DNA of 54,486 bases from Pseudomonas fluorescens (GCF_902497625.1 NZ_CABVGX010000038.1:1-54486), one strand, 5' to 3'. Shown: positions 41,625-51,553, counted from the stretch's first letter. Notes: a model not told the origin generated them from the letters alone. Program-made: numbers and translations.

Positions 41625-42395
41625 ATGCGGCGTGTGGTGTTCAATCAGAAAGGTGGCGTGGGTAAATCCAGTATTGCCTGCAATCTGGCGGCGGTCAGCG
41701 CCAGCGAGGGCTTTCGCACCTTATTGGTGGATCTCGATGCCCAGGCTAATTCCACTCAATATCTGACAGGGCTGACCGGCAACGACATCCCCATGGGCAT
41801 TGCTGATTTCTTCAAGCAAACCCTGTCTTCCGGTCCCTTCTCAAAGAAAAACAAAGTCGATATCTACGAAACCCCGTTCGATAACCTGCACGTCATCACC
41901 GCGACCGCCGAACTCGCCGATTTGCAGCCCAAGCTTGAGGCGAAACACAAGATCAACAAGCTGCGCAAGTTGCTGGAAGAGCTGGACGAGGATTACGACC
42001 GGATCTACCTCGATACCCCACCAGCGTTGAATTTTTATGCGGTGTCGGCGCTGATTGCCGCTGATCGCGTACTGATCCCCTTCGATTGCGACAGTTTCTC
42101 GCGCCAGGCGTTGTATGGCTTGCTGGCCGAAATCGAGGAGTTGAAGGAAGACCATAACGAGGGGCTGGAAGTGGAAGGGATTGTGGTCAACCAATTCCAG
42201 GCCCGCGCCAGCCTGCCTCAGCAAATCCTTGACGAGCTGATTGCCGAGGGCTTGCCGGTGTTGCCGGTTTATCTGGGCAGCTCGGTGCGCATGCGCGAAT
42301 CACACCAGGCGAATACGCCGCTGATCCATCTGGACCCGCGGCACAAGCTGACTCAGCAGTTTGTGGAGTTGCATAACCTGCTGGAAAACGCCTGA
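41625..42395 (+). CDS. parA: ParA-family ATPase, orphan
   Basis: A 256-residue deviant-Walker ParA/MinD-type ATPase. The P-loop KGGVGKSS (residues 9-16), with signature Lys9, starts right after MRRVVFNQ; VDLDAQANST and DTPPALNF are the other nucleotide motifs. There is no DNA-binding N-terminal domain and no parB or parS neighbour, so plasmid partition is unlikely. Related lone ParAs position cellular cargo in pseudomonads. The start ATG at 41625 follows GGAGG by 7 nt. Cargo unknown; this is not the chromosomal Soj/ParA by context. Confidence 0.88.
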   Translation: MRRVVFNQKGGVGKSSIACNLAAVSASEGFRTLLVDLDAQANSTQYLTGLTGNDIPMGIADFFKQTLSSGPFSKKNKVDIYETPFDNLHVITATAELADLQPKLEAKHKINKLRKLLEELDEDYDRIYLDTPPALNFYAVSALIAADRVLIPFDCDSFSRQALYGLLAEIEELKEDHNEGLEVEGIVVNQFQARASLPQQILDELIAEGLPVLPVYLGSSVRMRESHQANTPLIHLDPRHKLTQQFVELHNLLENA

Positions 42396-42419
42396 TTCCT
42401 CCTCGTAACCCGAAACCCT

Positions 42420-42509
42420 TGTGGGAGCTAGCCTGCTCGCGAAGAGGCCGGGACAGTCAGCATTGTTGTGGCCTGACTCGCAGCCTTCGCGAGCAGGCCC
42501 GCGCCCACA
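42420..42509. repeat. REP pair, family B
   Basis: Inverted copies of the family B sequence (GTGGGAGCTAGCCTGCTCGC forward; GCGAGCAGGCCCGCGCCCAC inverted) with a spacer of about 45 bp lie between the convergent parA and trxC 3' ends. Confidence 0.87.
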
Positions 42510-42526
42510 TTGGCTAGTGGATCTGC

Positions 42527-42961
42527 CTAAATCCCCTGGCTGCGCAACCAGCTCATCAATTGCGGCGACGGTAATGCTCCACTCTGGCGCGCCACCTCCC
42601 GACCGTTCCTGAACAAAATCAGGCTCGGAATCGAGCGAATGCCCAGTTGCGCCGACAGCTGCTGATTCGCCTCACTGTCCAGTTTCGCCAGCCGACATTT
42701 ACCCGCCAACTGCGCGGCAGCCTGCTCGAACACCGGCGCAAAAGATTTGCACGGCCCACACCACTCCGCCCATACGTCGACCAGCAGTGGGAGATCGCCC
42801 TTGATCTGGCTGGCGTAGTCGCTTTGCTTGAGCTCAAAGGGTCTGTTCAGGAGGACTTCGGCCTTGCAGCGTCCACATTTCGGGTGGTCACCGAGGCGGT
42901 CGGCGGGGATGCGATTGAGGCCGTTGCAGTGGGGGCAGGGGATGTGCAGTGGGTCGGTCAT
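42527..42961 (-). CDS. trxC: Thioredoxin 2 (TrxC)
   Basis: A 144-residue cytosolic disulfide reductase. The N-terminal zinc-binding extension with two CXXC pairs (CPHCNG and CGRCKA) precedes a standard thioredoxin fold with active-site WCGPCK (near residue 67) and the cis-Pro region SIPSLILF. The extension is diagnostic of TrxC. It lies 59 bp after selO on the same strand and may be co-transcribed. Confidence 0.94.
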   Translation of the reverse strand: MTDPLHIPCPHCNGLNRIPADRLGDHPKCGRCKAEVLLNRPFELKQSDYASQIKGDLPLLVDVWAEWCGPCKSFAPVFEQAAAQLAGKCRLAKLDSEANQQLSAQLGIRSIPSLILFRNGREVARQSGALPSPQLMSWLRSQGI

Positions 42962-43020
42962 GAATTCGGTCCATGGGAGAAGTAGATGAAGTTTCTGTGG
43001 AAACCTTTATCTGACGAGCA

Positions 43021-44484
43021 TCACGAAGAACAACTGATCTCCAGATGCTTGCCCCACTCTGGCGGCCGCTCGGCGTAGCTCTCCATCCCCGGCTGCTCCT
43101 CAAACGGATTGCTCAGCACGGCATGCAGGCGACGGACTTCGGAATAGTCGCCGCTCTCTGCCGCATCAATCGCTTTCTGCGCCAGATAGTTGCGCAGAAT
43201 GTACAACGGATTGACCGCGTGCATCCGCTGGCGGCGCTGCGGCTGATCAAGCTCGCCATCACGGGAAACCCGGGCGACATACTGCTCGCCCCAGGCATCA
43301 AACCCTTTGATGTCTACAAAATCATCGCGCAGGCGAGCGATGGCCTGTTTCGGTGATTCATCGCCGAGGCGGCGGAAAAACAGGCTGTAATCGACGCCGC
43401 TGTTCTGCATCAGTTGCAACAAACTTTCCAGCAACGTCTGATCATCGTCCTCGGCGGTGGTCAGTCCCAGGCGGCGGCGCATCAGGTCCAGGTAATGGGC
43501 CTGGAACAACGGCAGGTACAGGCCAAGGGTTTCGCGCAGGGCTTCGACACTGATGAACGGCGTCAGCGCCTGAGCAAGAGCACTAAGGTTCCACTGGCCG
43601 ATTGGCACCTGATTGCTAAAGGAATAGCGACCCTGATCATCGGAATGGTTGCAGATGAACTGCGCATCGAAATCATCAAGGAAGGCGAACGGGCCGAAAT
43701 CGAACGTAATGCCAAGGATCGACATATTGTCGGTGTTCATCACGCCGTGGCAAAACCCATAGGCCTGCCATTTGGCGATCAGTTCGGCATTGCGCTCGAC
43801 GATTTCGCGGAACATGGCCAGGTAGGGTTCGGGCTGTTCGAGGCATTCCGGAAAATGCGCGGCCAGCACGTGGTCACCGAGTTCTTTCTGCTGTTCGGGG
43901 CGTTTGGTGTAGTACAAGTATTCGAAATGGCCGAAGCGCACATGGCTCGGCGCCACCCGCAGGACCATTGCCGCACGCTCCTGTTTTTCCCGCCACACCG
44001 GCGTGTCGGAGCCGATCACGCAGAGTGCTCGAGTGGTCGGGATGTTCAGTGCGTGCAGCGCTTCAGAGGCAAGAAACTCACGGATCGACGAACGCAACAC
44101 GGCACGTCCATCGCCCATCCGCGAAAATGGCGTCTGGCCTGCGCCTTTGAGGTGCAGGTCCCAATGCTCGCCGGCTTCGTTATAGACCTCGCCCAGCAAC
44201 AGGCCGCGACCATCGCCCAGTTGCGGATTGTAAGAACCGAACTGATGGCCGGAATAGACCATCGCTCTCGGCTCGGCGTCTGCCCACAACTTGTGGCCGC
44301 CGAACAGCTCGGCAAATTCTGTGCTTTGAGCCACGGCCGGGTCGAGATCGAGCAGCGTCATGGCCGCGGGGCTGGCCACGACCAGACGCGGGTTATCGAT
44401 CGGCTCGGGCAGCACATGCGCGGAAAACGCATCGCCGAGGCGGGCGAAGCGGTTATCGAAGGTCAGTTCGTCGAGGGCTTTCAA
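43021..44484 (-). CDS. selO: SelO-family protein AMPylase (Cys form)
   Basis: SelO is a pseudokinase that transfers AMP from ATP to protein hydroxyls, linked to redox stress. The 487-residue protein has the N-terminal conserved SGHQFGSYNPQLGDGRGLLLGE stretch (first 20 residues are the key part), RSSIREFLASEALHAL and the metal-binding DNMSILGITFDFGPF. It ends EISCSS: the selenocysteine position of eukaryotic SelO is Cys485 here. The start is a TTG at 44484; an ATG 7 nt upstream is out of frame. A hairpin overlaps the ribosome-binding site (GGAG). Confidence 0.93.
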   Translation of the reverse strand: MKALDELTFDNRFARLGDAFSAHVLPEPIDNPRLVVASPAAMTLLDLDPAVAQSTEFAELFGGHKLWADAEPRAMVYSGHQFGSYNPQLGDGRGLLLGEVYNEAGEHWDLHLKGAGQTPFSRMGDGRAVLRSSIREFLASEALHALNIPTTRALCVIGSDTPVWREKQERAAMVLRVAPSHVRFGHFEYLYYTKRPEQQKELGDHVLAAHFPECLEQPEPYLAMFREIVERNAELIAKWQAYGFCHGVMNTDNMSILGITFDFGPFAFLDDFDAQFICNHSDDQGRYSFSNQVPIGQWNLSALAQALTPFISVEALRETLGLYLPLFQAHYLDLMRRRLGLTTAEDDDQTLLESLLQLMQNSGVDYSLFFRRLGDESPKQAIARLRDDFVDIKGFDAWGEQYVARVSRDGELDQPQRRQRMHAVNPLYILRNYLAQKAIDAAESGDYSEVRRLHAVLSNPFEEQPGMESYAERPPEWGKHLEISCSS

Positions 44485-44493
44485 GGGCCATCT

Positions 44494-44521
44494 CCAGCAG
44501 AATGTCTGAGCATTCTGCTGG
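44494..44521 (-). promoter_or_regulatory. Hairpin at the selO ribosome-binding site
   Basis: An 11-bp perfect stem (44494-44504 with 44511-44521, arms CCAGCAGAATG) with a 6-nt loop lies in the 48-bp mscK-selO gap. On the - strand its 3' arm ends CTGCTGG and the GG belongs to the selO GGAG site, which would be partly buried in RNA. No U-run follows, so it is not a typical terminator. Confidence 0.6.
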
Positions 44522-44532
44522 GGATATGCCAG

Positions 44533-47500
44533 TTAGTCGAGCTTGGTGGCTGGCGGCGCTTGCAGCGGCTCGGCGTCAGTCACCGGTGCGATGGTTTTCT
44601 TCTCCGATTCAATGGGCACCATTTTGTATTCCTGGCCTTGCATGTTCTTCAGATAAACCTCCATCTGTCGAAACGAGATGTTGATGTGCTGCTTCTTGAA
44701 CTCGCGATTGATGAAGCGGTTGACCTCATCGAGCACCGGGTTGCGGTCGCCGAGATCACGCACGTGCATGCGCAGTTCGTGATCGAGGGTGCTTTCGCCG
44801 AAGTTGAGGAAATACACCAGCGGCTCCGGCTCCTTCAATACCCGCGGGTTTTCCCGGGCAGCTTTCAGCAGCAGTTCTTTCACCAGGTCCAGGTCCGAAC
44901 CGTAATCCACGCCGAGCTTGAGCGTCACCCGGGTGACGGTGTCGGTCAGCGACCAGTTGATCAGTTGCCCGGTAATGAACGTCTTGTTCGGGACAATGAT
45001 GTCCTTGCGGTCGAAGTCGGTGATGGTCGTGGCGCGGATGCGGATCTTGCTCACCGTGCCCGACAGGTTGCCGATGGTGATTGTGTCGCCGATGCGCACC
45101 GGACGCTCGAACAGGATCATGATGCCGGAGATGAAGTTGGCGAAAATCTCCTGCATGCCGAAGCCCAGGCCGACCGAAAGCGCTGCCACCAGCCACTGCA
45201 ACTTGTCCCAGCTGACACCGAGGGTCGACAGGGTCGAGACGAAGCCGACGCCGGCGATGACATAGGACAGCAAGGTTGTCGTCGCGTAGGCGCTGCCCTG
45301 GGCCAGATTCATCTTCGACAGTACCAGGACTTCCAGCAGGCCTGGCAGGTTGCGGGCAAAAGCGAATGTGATACCGATGATGATCACCGCCCCCAGCATG
45401 TCGCCGATGCTGATCGGCACCATGCTCATGTTGGCGCCGGTGCCGCTGGTGTATTCGTAAAGGGTGATGTTATCGAGATAAGAGAACACTGAAATCAGAT
45501 CGGACCAGACCCAGTACAGACCGGCAATGAAGCCGCCCAGCAAGGCCAGGCGAATCAGGCGCAGGGACTGTTCGTTGACCTTTTCGATGTCCAGTGTCGG
45601 CTCTTCAATCACCACATCGCCGTCGCCAGCCTCTTTCGCCGCCTGACGTTTCGCCAGTGCCCGTTGATAGGCCAGGCGCCGTGCCGCGACGCTGAGGAAG
45701 CGCACGAACGCGGCTTCGATGACCAGCCAGAACATCAGCAGGTAAAGGGTGTTGATCAATCTATCGCTCAGTTTGAGCGCGGTGTAGTAGTAGCCGAAGC
45801 AGACGGCGACGAACAAGGCGATCGGCAGCGCGGTGAACATGACCCCGAGGGCTTTGCGGAACAGCGATGCGTTCTGATGCGTCGGGCTGCTGATCAAGAG
45901 GCGGCTGAGCAACCAGGCCATCAAGGCGTAGCAGATCAATACGACAGGCATGCCCAGCACATCGTCGGCCAGGGCTGCCGGTTGCAGCTCGGCAACGGCG
46001 ACCACGGCTACCAATGCCATCACCACCAACCCCAGTCGGCGCACCCAGCCCTGCAGGAACTCGACCTGAGGTTTTTCCCAGCGGAAATGCAATTCGGCAA
46101 CGCCGCCCGGCGCCAGGATGCGATAGGCGGTGTAAAACACCAGCCACGCCTGGGCCATCTGCAGCAGCGCCGCGCCCATGTTGGCGTTCTGCCCGCGAGC
46201 ATCGATTTGCAGGGCAAGACCGCACAGAGCAAGGCCGAGCGAGACCGGCATCGCCAGCAGAATATTGATCAGAATCGCCTGCGGCGTGTGCCACTGGCTG
46301 TCGCGCTTGAAGTGACCGATGTCCTGATGGATTTTGCTCAGGCGCGCGTACAGGCTTTTGCGACGCCACAGCAATGCACCGATCAGCAGTGCCAGCGGCA
46401 GGAACAGTAGCGGCTGTTGAGTCAGACCGTCAGTCAGTTCGCTGAAGCTGGATGCCCACGGCAGTGTGGTGACCTGGCGCTCCAGTCGTTCCGGTACGCC
46501 GCGCATCCATTCCGGATCAAGCGGTTTGTTGCTTGGAATCCAGAACATTTGCTCATCCAGCGTCGAGCGCAGGCTTTGCGCAGTGCTCAGCAATTGCTTC
46601 TGGTTGAGTTGCAGCGTAATCGATTCGTTGAGCACGGCGCTCAGTTCACGGTTCAGCCGCTCCAGCAGGTCGGCCCGGGTTGTCGCCAGCTCCAGCAGGC
46701 TTTTACGCAACTGTGGCGTGACTTGCTCAGGTGGCTGCGAGGCCAGCAGATTGTCGACGTAGGTCGCCGGGTTGCTCAGCAGTTCACGTTGCTGGCTCAC
46801 TTCGAATTGGTACAGGCGAATGTCGGCGATCTGGTCCGCCAGGTCACGATCAACCGTGAGTTTCGGCAGGGCCTGCTTCTGCTTATAGAGAATCTTGGAG
46901 AGCAGCAGGCTGCCTTTGAGCACGTTGATTTGCTCATCCAGCGCTGAATCGCTCTGGGTCACGTTGTCCAGTTGTTGCTTGGTCTGCAGGTTTTGCTGGG
47001 TGACTTCGTTGAGGCGGTCAGTGCTTTTCAGCAAATAATCGGACAGCTTGAGGTTCGCCGCGCTTTCCGTCGCGAGCAATGCGCTGCCTCCGGACTTTTG
47101 CGCTTCGATGGACTGTTGGGTCACTGTTTCCTGAGATTGCGCCAGACGCTTCTGGTTGATCAGGGTCTGCAGTTCCTGGATTTCCTTGTCCAGGCGATCG
47201 GATTTCTCCGTAAGCAAGTCATGCTGGCTGTTGCCGAGATCCTGCAGCTGACTGTTGCCGGCCAGCTCCTGGCGACGCAGGGGTATCAACGCATTGAGGG
47301 CCGCGAGCTCGGCGTTGAGTTGGTCACGTTGTTCGCCGCTCAGGGTCTTGCCGTTCTCTTTGCCGGCCTTGAGCAAGTTATTGATCTGCTGAATCCGCGT
47401 CTGGCTGGCGGAGATTTCCGCTTGAGCACGCTCGGGGCGGGTCTGCGCAGTGATGACCAGGCTGTTCGCGTCGGCCAGCGCCTTTTGCACATCGCTTTGC

Positions 47501-47883
47501 TGAGTCGAGCGTTCGGTCAGCATCTGCTCCAGTTGCTGAATAGACTCCTTGGCGTAACGCTGCGCCACGGGCAACTCGCTGGTGGCCTTGAGGCGAGTCA
47601 GTTCGCGCTGGTTTTCGATATTCTGTTTCGGCGCAGTGGCAAGTTGCTGTTTAAGCGCGACCAGTTTCTGCTCATAATCACGCTTATTGGCGAGCTGGGT
47701 CAGCGTGCCTTGCAGAATGCTCTGCAGGGCTTTCTGATCGGCTTCCGGCAGCTTGCGATCGCCTATCTTGTCGAGGCTCGCTTGCACGGATTCGCTGGTG
47801 GGCGGTTCGGCCGCTTGCAGGGGGCCGACAGAGAGGCTCAGGCCCAGCAGGGCCATGATGAAAAAGTTGCGCAGGGTTGACAT
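44533..47883 (-). CDS. mscK: Mechanosensitive channel MscK (KefA-type)
   Basis: A 1116-residue channel that opens under membrane tension, gated also by potassium in E. coli. Signal peptide 1-24 (LQA|AE); a long periplasmic coiled-coil region rich in Gln and Leu (25-480); several helices (490-860); and a C-terminal MscS module with GLGFGMQEIFANFISG (pore helix), FERPVRIGDTITIGNLSGTV and VPNKTFITGQLINWS. Length matches E. coli MscK. It lies 33 bp after nhaP2 on the same strand, which suggests an osmotic/ion stress unit. Confidence 0.94.
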   Translation of the reverse strand: MSTLRNFFIMALLGLSLSVGPLQAAEPPTSESVQASLDKIGDRKLPEADQKALQSILQGTLTQLANKRDYEQKLVALKQQLATAPKQNIENQRELTRLKATSELPVAQRYAKESIQQLEQMLTERSTQQSDVQKALADANSLVITAQTRPERAQAEISASQTRIQQINNLLKAGKENGKTLSGEQRDQLNAELAALNALIPLRRQELAGNSQLQDLGNSQHDLLTEKSDRLDKEIQELQTLINQKRLAQSQETVTQQSIEAQKSGGSALLATESAANLKLSDYLLKSTDRLNEVTQQNLQTKQQLDNVTQSDSALDEQINVLKGSLLLSKILYKQKQALPKLTVDRDLADQIADIRLYQFEVSQQRELLSNPATYVDNLLASQPPEQVTPQLRKSLLELATTRADLLERLNRELSAVLNESITLQLNQKQLLSTAQSLRSTLDEQMFWIPSNKPLDPEWMRGVPERLERQVTTLPWASSFSELTDGLTQQPLLFLPLALLIGALLWRRKSLYARLSKIHQDIGHFKRDSQWHTPQAILINILLAMPVSLGLALCGLALQIDARGQNANMGAALLQMAQAWLVFYTAYRILAPGGVAELHFRWEKPQVEFLQGWVRRLGLVVMALVAVVAVAELQPAALADDVLGMPVVLICYALMAWLLSRLLISSPTHQNASLFRKALGVMFTALPIALFVAVCFGYYYTALKLSDRLINTLYLLMFWLVIEAAFVRFLSVAARRLAYQRALAKRQAAKEAGDGDVVIEEPTLDIEKVNEQSLRLIRLALLGGFIAGLYWVWSDLISVFSYLDNITLYEYTSGTGANMSMVPISIGDMLGAVIIIGITFAFARNLPGLLEVLVLSKMNLAQGSAYATTTLLSYVIAGVGFVSTLSTLGVSWDKLQWLVAALSVGLGFGMQEIFANFISGIMILFERPVRIGDTITIGNLSGTVSKIRIRATTITDFDRKDIIVPNKTFITGQLINWSLTDTVTRVTLKLGVDYGSDLDLVKELLLKAARENPRVLKEPEPLVYFLNFGESTLDHELRMHVRDLGDRNPVLDEVNRFINREFKKQHINISFRQMEVYLKNMQGQEYKMVPIESEKKTIAPVTDAEPLQAPPATKLD

Positions 47884-47916
47884 AGTGACCGATCGAAACG
47901 AGGCGAAGTGGGGAGT

Positions 47917-49665
47917 TTAGAGGAACAAGCCCGGGCCTGGGCGACTTCCTTCGGGGAATCTGACGCCCACTTTGCCGATCTTGTTCCCGTCCATGACCGC
48001 GACGGTCCAGATGGTGTTGTTCCATTCCACCTGGTCACCAACTACTGGCGCACCGCCCACTTTCTGGGCGATGAAGCGTGCCAGTGACATGTCCGCATCG
48101 ATGCCTTCGACCTTCAACCCGTACAGGGCAGCAACCGCAGCCAGCTGGGCGTCTCCTTCGAGTACGAAGTCGCCGAAAAAGCGTAAATCCAGGCCCCTTT
48201 GCGGAGCCTGGCTGAACAGTTTTCCAAGGGCCGGAAGGTTATGCTCATGGCCGATAACACATAGTAAATCATCGACTTCGAGCACCGTACTACCCGACGG
48301 ATGGAGCAGTTGTTGACCCCGAAACAGGGCTGCGATGCGGGTGCCTTCCGGCATTTTCAGTTCGCGCAGTGGCGAACCGATGCACCATTTCTCGGCGCCG
48401 AGCCGATATACAAACAGCTCCCACTCGCTGGTGACGTGTACTTCTAGTGCGGCTCGGGAAATCGGTGCGGGCTCTGGGGGGACGGTCACTTTCAGGAGTT
48501 TCGCCACCCAAGGCAGGCTGGTGCCCTGGACCAGCAACGAGACCAGCACGATAAAGAACGCCAGGTTGAAATACAGCTGAGCGTTGGGCAGCCCGGCCAT
48601 CAGCGGGAACACCGCCAGAATGATCGGGACCGCGCCGCGCAGGCCGACCCACGCAATGAACACCTTTTCGCGACCGTGAAACGCTTTGAAGGGCAGCAGG
48701 CCGACCATCACCGACAGCGGGCGGGCGAACAGAATCATCCACAACGCCAGGCCGAGGGCCGGCAGGGCGATCGGCAGCAAGTCATGCGGCGTGACCAGCA
48801 AGCCCAGCACCAGAAACATGCCGATCTGCGCCAGCCAGGCCATGCCATCGAGCATGTGCAGCATGCCGTGGCGGCTGCGCACCGGGCGATTGCCGATAAC
48901 CAGACCGCACAGGTAGACCGCAAGGAAACCGCTGCCGTGCAGGGCGTTGGTCAGCGCAAAGACTACAAGGCCGCCGGCGATCAACAGGATTGGATAGAGG
49001 CCGGTGGCGAGGTTGATCCGGTTGACCAGTTGCAGCATCACCCAGCCACCACCCAACCCGATCACGCCACCGATGCCGAACTCGCGCACCAGATGTACCA
49101 GCAAATTCCAGTGCAAGCCGGTTTCACCGCTGGCGAGCATGTCGATCAGGGTAACGGTGAGGAACACCGCCATCGGGTCATTACTGCCGGACTCGATTTC
49201 GAGGCTGGCGGACACCCGCTCGTTCAGGCCCTTGCCGCCCAACAGCGAGAACACCGCCGCCGCATCAGTGGAGCCGACGATGGCGCCAATCAACAGGCCC
49301 TGCATCATGTTCAAATCGAACAGCCAGGCGGCTGCCATGCCGGTCAGACCGGTGGTGATCAACACCCCCACCGTGGCCAGTGACAGTGCCGGCCATAACG
49401 CCACGCGGAAACTCGAGACCCGAGTACGCATGCCGCCGTCGAGCAGGATGATCGCCAGGGCGAGATTGCCCACCAGATAAGCCGTGGGGTAATTATCGAA
49501 AATGATCCCGCCGCCATCGACGCCGGCGGCCATCCCCACCGCCAGGATAATCACCAGGATCGGGATGCCGAGGCGCGAGGACAATGAGCTCACCAGAATG
49601 CTCGCACCCACCAGCAACGCGCCGATCAAGAACAGGCTGTTGATGGTCGTCGCATTCAAAGGCAT
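47917..49665 (-). CDS. nhaP2: K+(Na+)/H+ antiporter NhaP2 (CvrA)
   Basis: An antiporter of about 582 residues expelling K+ or Na+ for H+ at low internal pH. The N-terminal CPA1 membrane domain has about 12-13 helices (LFLIGALLVGASILVSSLSS, and the ESGSNDPMAVF motif with the ion-binding Asn-Asp); after residue 395 comes a cytoplasmic TrkA-C-like domain (TRIAALFRGQQLLHPSG) and a C-terminal CorC/HlyC-type domain (PEGSRPGPGLFL end). The ATG at 49665 is only 2 nt after GGAG; a TTG at 49659 (MNATTINSLF) is better spaced and matches the usual N-terminus. Confidence 0.93.
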   Translation of the reverse strand: MPLNATTINSLFLIGALLVGASILVSSLSSRLGIPILVIILAVGMAAGVDGGGIIFDNYPTAYLVGNLALAIILLDGGMRTRVSSFRVALWPALSLATVGVLITTGLTGMAAAWLFDLNMMQGLLIGAIVGSTDAAAVFSLLGGKGLNERVSASLEIESGSNDPMAVFLTVTLIDMLASGETGLHWNLLVHLVREFGIGGVIGLGGGWVMLQLVNRINLATGLYPILLIAGGLVVFALTNALHGSGFLAVYLCGLVIGNRPVRSRHGMLHMLDGMAWLAQIGMFLVLGLLVTPHDLLPIALPALGLALWMILFARPLSVMVGLLPFKAFHGREKVFIAWVGLRGAVPIILAVFPLMAGLPNAQLYFNLAFFIVLVSLLVQGTSLPWVAKLLKVTVPPEPAPISRAALEVHVTSEWELFVYRLGAEKWCIGSPLRELKMPEGTRIAALFRGQQLLHPSGSTVLEVDDLLCVIGHEHNLPALGKLFSQAPQRGLDLRFFGDFVLEGDAQLAAVAALYGLKVEGIDADMSLARFIAQKVGGAPVVGDQVEWNNTIWTVAVMDGNKIGKVGVRFPEGSRPGPGLFL

Positions 49666-49789
49666 TACTCCAGAAAACCGAAAGGGCGGGCACGAACTGA
49701 CCATGCAGTCTGCGTGCCAGCGATTCTAACCTGTTGAAATGTGATGCTGTCAAAAAGGTTATGCAGCAAATCGGTGACACGACTATTCG

Positions 49790-49919
49790 TGTAGCAGCTG
49801 GCGCAGCCTGCGTCCGACTGCGCAGCAGTCTTGCAACCAGCGTCGCGGATTTTTCAGATAAATCGTCCGAGTGCTGTTACTGATACCGGGCCGGACGCAG
49901 GCTGCGCCAGCTGCTACAC
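49790..49919. repeat. REP pair, family A
   Basis: Family A copies at 49790-49816 and inverted at 49894-49919 form a 130-bp pair between nhaP2 and the chemoreceptor 3' end, beginning 8 bp before that gene's stop codon on the - strand. Confidence 0.88.
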
Positions 49920-49927
49920 AGGCGCTG

Positions 49928-51553
49928 TCAGAGACTGAATCGCCCAACCATGTTGTTCAGGTCCAGCGCCAGGCGCGACAGTTCGTTACTTGCAGCACTG
50001 GTCTGATTCGCGCCCGTCGCTGACTGCACTGACAGGTCACGAATGTTAACCAGATTGCGATCCACTTCGCGCGCGACCTGCGCTTGCTCTTCTGCTGCGC
50101 TGGCAATCACCAGATTGCGCTCGTTGATCTCGACGATGGCACTGTTAATCGTGTCCAGCGACATCCCTGCGCCGCGCGCGATATTCAGCGTCGATTCGGC
50201 ACGCTCGGTGCTGTTGCGCATCGAATCCACCGCGTGTTCGGTGCCGCTCTGAATGCTGCCGATCATCCGTTCGATCTCGCTGGTCGACTGCTGAGTGCGG
50301 TGTGCCAATGCCCGCACCTCATCGGCAACGACCGCAAAACCGCGACCCGCCTCACCGGCACGCGCGGCTTCGATCGCGGCGTTCAACGCGAGCAGATTGG
50401 TTTGGTCTGCCAAGCCACGAATCACGTCCAGCACCTTGCCGATATCACGGGACTCGTTGGCCAGGTCGCCGATCAGGCTGGCGGTGCTCTGCACATCGGC
50501 GCTCATGCGCTCGATGGCGGTGACGGTTTCCTGAACCAGGTCGCGGCCATCACCGGCGGAGGTGGTGGCATTCTTCGAAGCTTCGGAAGTGCTAACAGCA
50601 TTACGCGCGACTTCTTCCACCGCACTGGTCATTTCGTTGACGGCAGTAGCAGCCTGCTCGATTTCGTTGTTCTGCTGAGTCAGGCCACGGGCGCTTTCAT
50701 CGGTGACACTGTTGAGTTCTTCAGCAGCGGAGGCCAGCTGCGTGGCCGAGCCGGAGATCCGTTGCAGCGTATCGCGCAGTTTTTCCTGCATCTTCGACAT
50801 GGCGAGCAACAAGCGGCCGGCTTCATCTTCGCCATCCACGGTGATCGGGCGAGTCAGATTGCCTTCGGCGATTTCTTCCGCAGCGCTCAACGCCTTGGCG
50901 ATCGGCTTGGTGATACTGTTAGTCAGCAGCCAGGCAAACAGTAGCGTCAGGCCGCTAGCGATCACCAACAAGGTGATCACCAGATTCAGCGAGGTCGAAT
51001 ACTGCTCGCCCGCACGGGTGTCGGTGGCGTTGATCTGCTGTGTATTGATTTCGAGCAGCTTGGCCAGCGCGGTGTTCACCGCTTCGGAGTTCGACAGCAA
51101 TTCGCTGTTGAGCATGCTGCGCAATTCATCCACCTGGTCATTGCGCGAGAGCGTCTTCATCTGCTCTTCGAGCTGGCGATACTGCGCCAGCAACTGCACG
51201 TATTGATCGTACGCCGCGCGTTCCTGCGGGCCATTGATCAGCGGCTCGTACACCCGTTGAGCATCGCTGATCTGCTGGTTACGCATATCAAACAGTTCGA
51301 AGGTTTTCTGTTGCACGTCGGGTTCGCGGTTGACCAGCAAGCGGTACGACAGTACGCGTAAACGCAACGTCAACTGGGTGAATTCATCGAGACTTTTGAT
51401 GCTCGGCACGCTCATCAAAGCGATGTCTTCGCCTGCGCCGCGGATTTTGCTCATCTGGTTGAGCGCAAACACGCCCAGGACCAGCATCAGACCCCCAATC
51501 AAGGCGAAGCCGAGGAACGCCCGTGGAGCGATGTTCATATTACGAAGGGACAT
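49928..51553 (-). CDS. Methyl-accepting chemotaxis protein, 4HB sensor
   Basis: A 541-residue chemoreceptor. TM1 about 11-31, a four-helix-bundle sensor of about 150 residues in the periplasm, TM2 about 190-212, HAMP 213-266 and a cytoplasmic signalling domain with the hairpin tip IRGLADQTNLLALNAAIEAA and a methylation region. No C-terminal CheB/CheR pentapeptide is present (it ends VGRFSL). The sensor's ligand is unknown. It is divergent from the small coiled-coil gene upstream of zapA. Confidence 0.93.
   Translation of the reverse strand: MSLRNMNIAPRAFLGFALIGGLMLVLGVFALNQMSKIRGAGEDIALMSVPSIKSLDEFTQLTLRLRVLSYRLLVNREPDVQQKTFELFDMRNQQISDAQRVYEPLINGPQERAAYDQYVQLLAQYRQLEEQMKTLSRNDQVDELRSMLNSELLSNSEAVNTALAKLLEINTQQINATDTRAGEQYSTSLNLVITLLVIASGLTLLFAWLLTNSITKPIAKALSAAEEIAEGNLTRPITVDGEDEAGRLLLAMSKMQEKLRDTLQRISGSATQLASAAEELNSVTDESARGLTQQNNEIEQAATAVNEMTSAVEEVARNAVSTSEASKNATTSAGDGRDLVQETVTAIERMSADVQSTASLIGDLANESRDIGKVLDVIRGLADQTNLLALNAAIEAARAGEAGRGFAVVADEVRALAHRTQQSTSEIERMIGSIQSGTEHAVDSMRNSTERAESTLNIARGAGMSLDTINSAIVEINERNLVIASAAEEQAQVAREVDRNLVNIRDLSVQSATGANQTSAASNELSRLALDLNNMVGRFSL

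Noticed and set aside
43414..45492. 692-codon + strand frame across selO and mscK
   Set aside because: It covers two well-identified genes on the other strand, shows His/Gln/Arg-rich composition typical of antisense frames, and has no domain.
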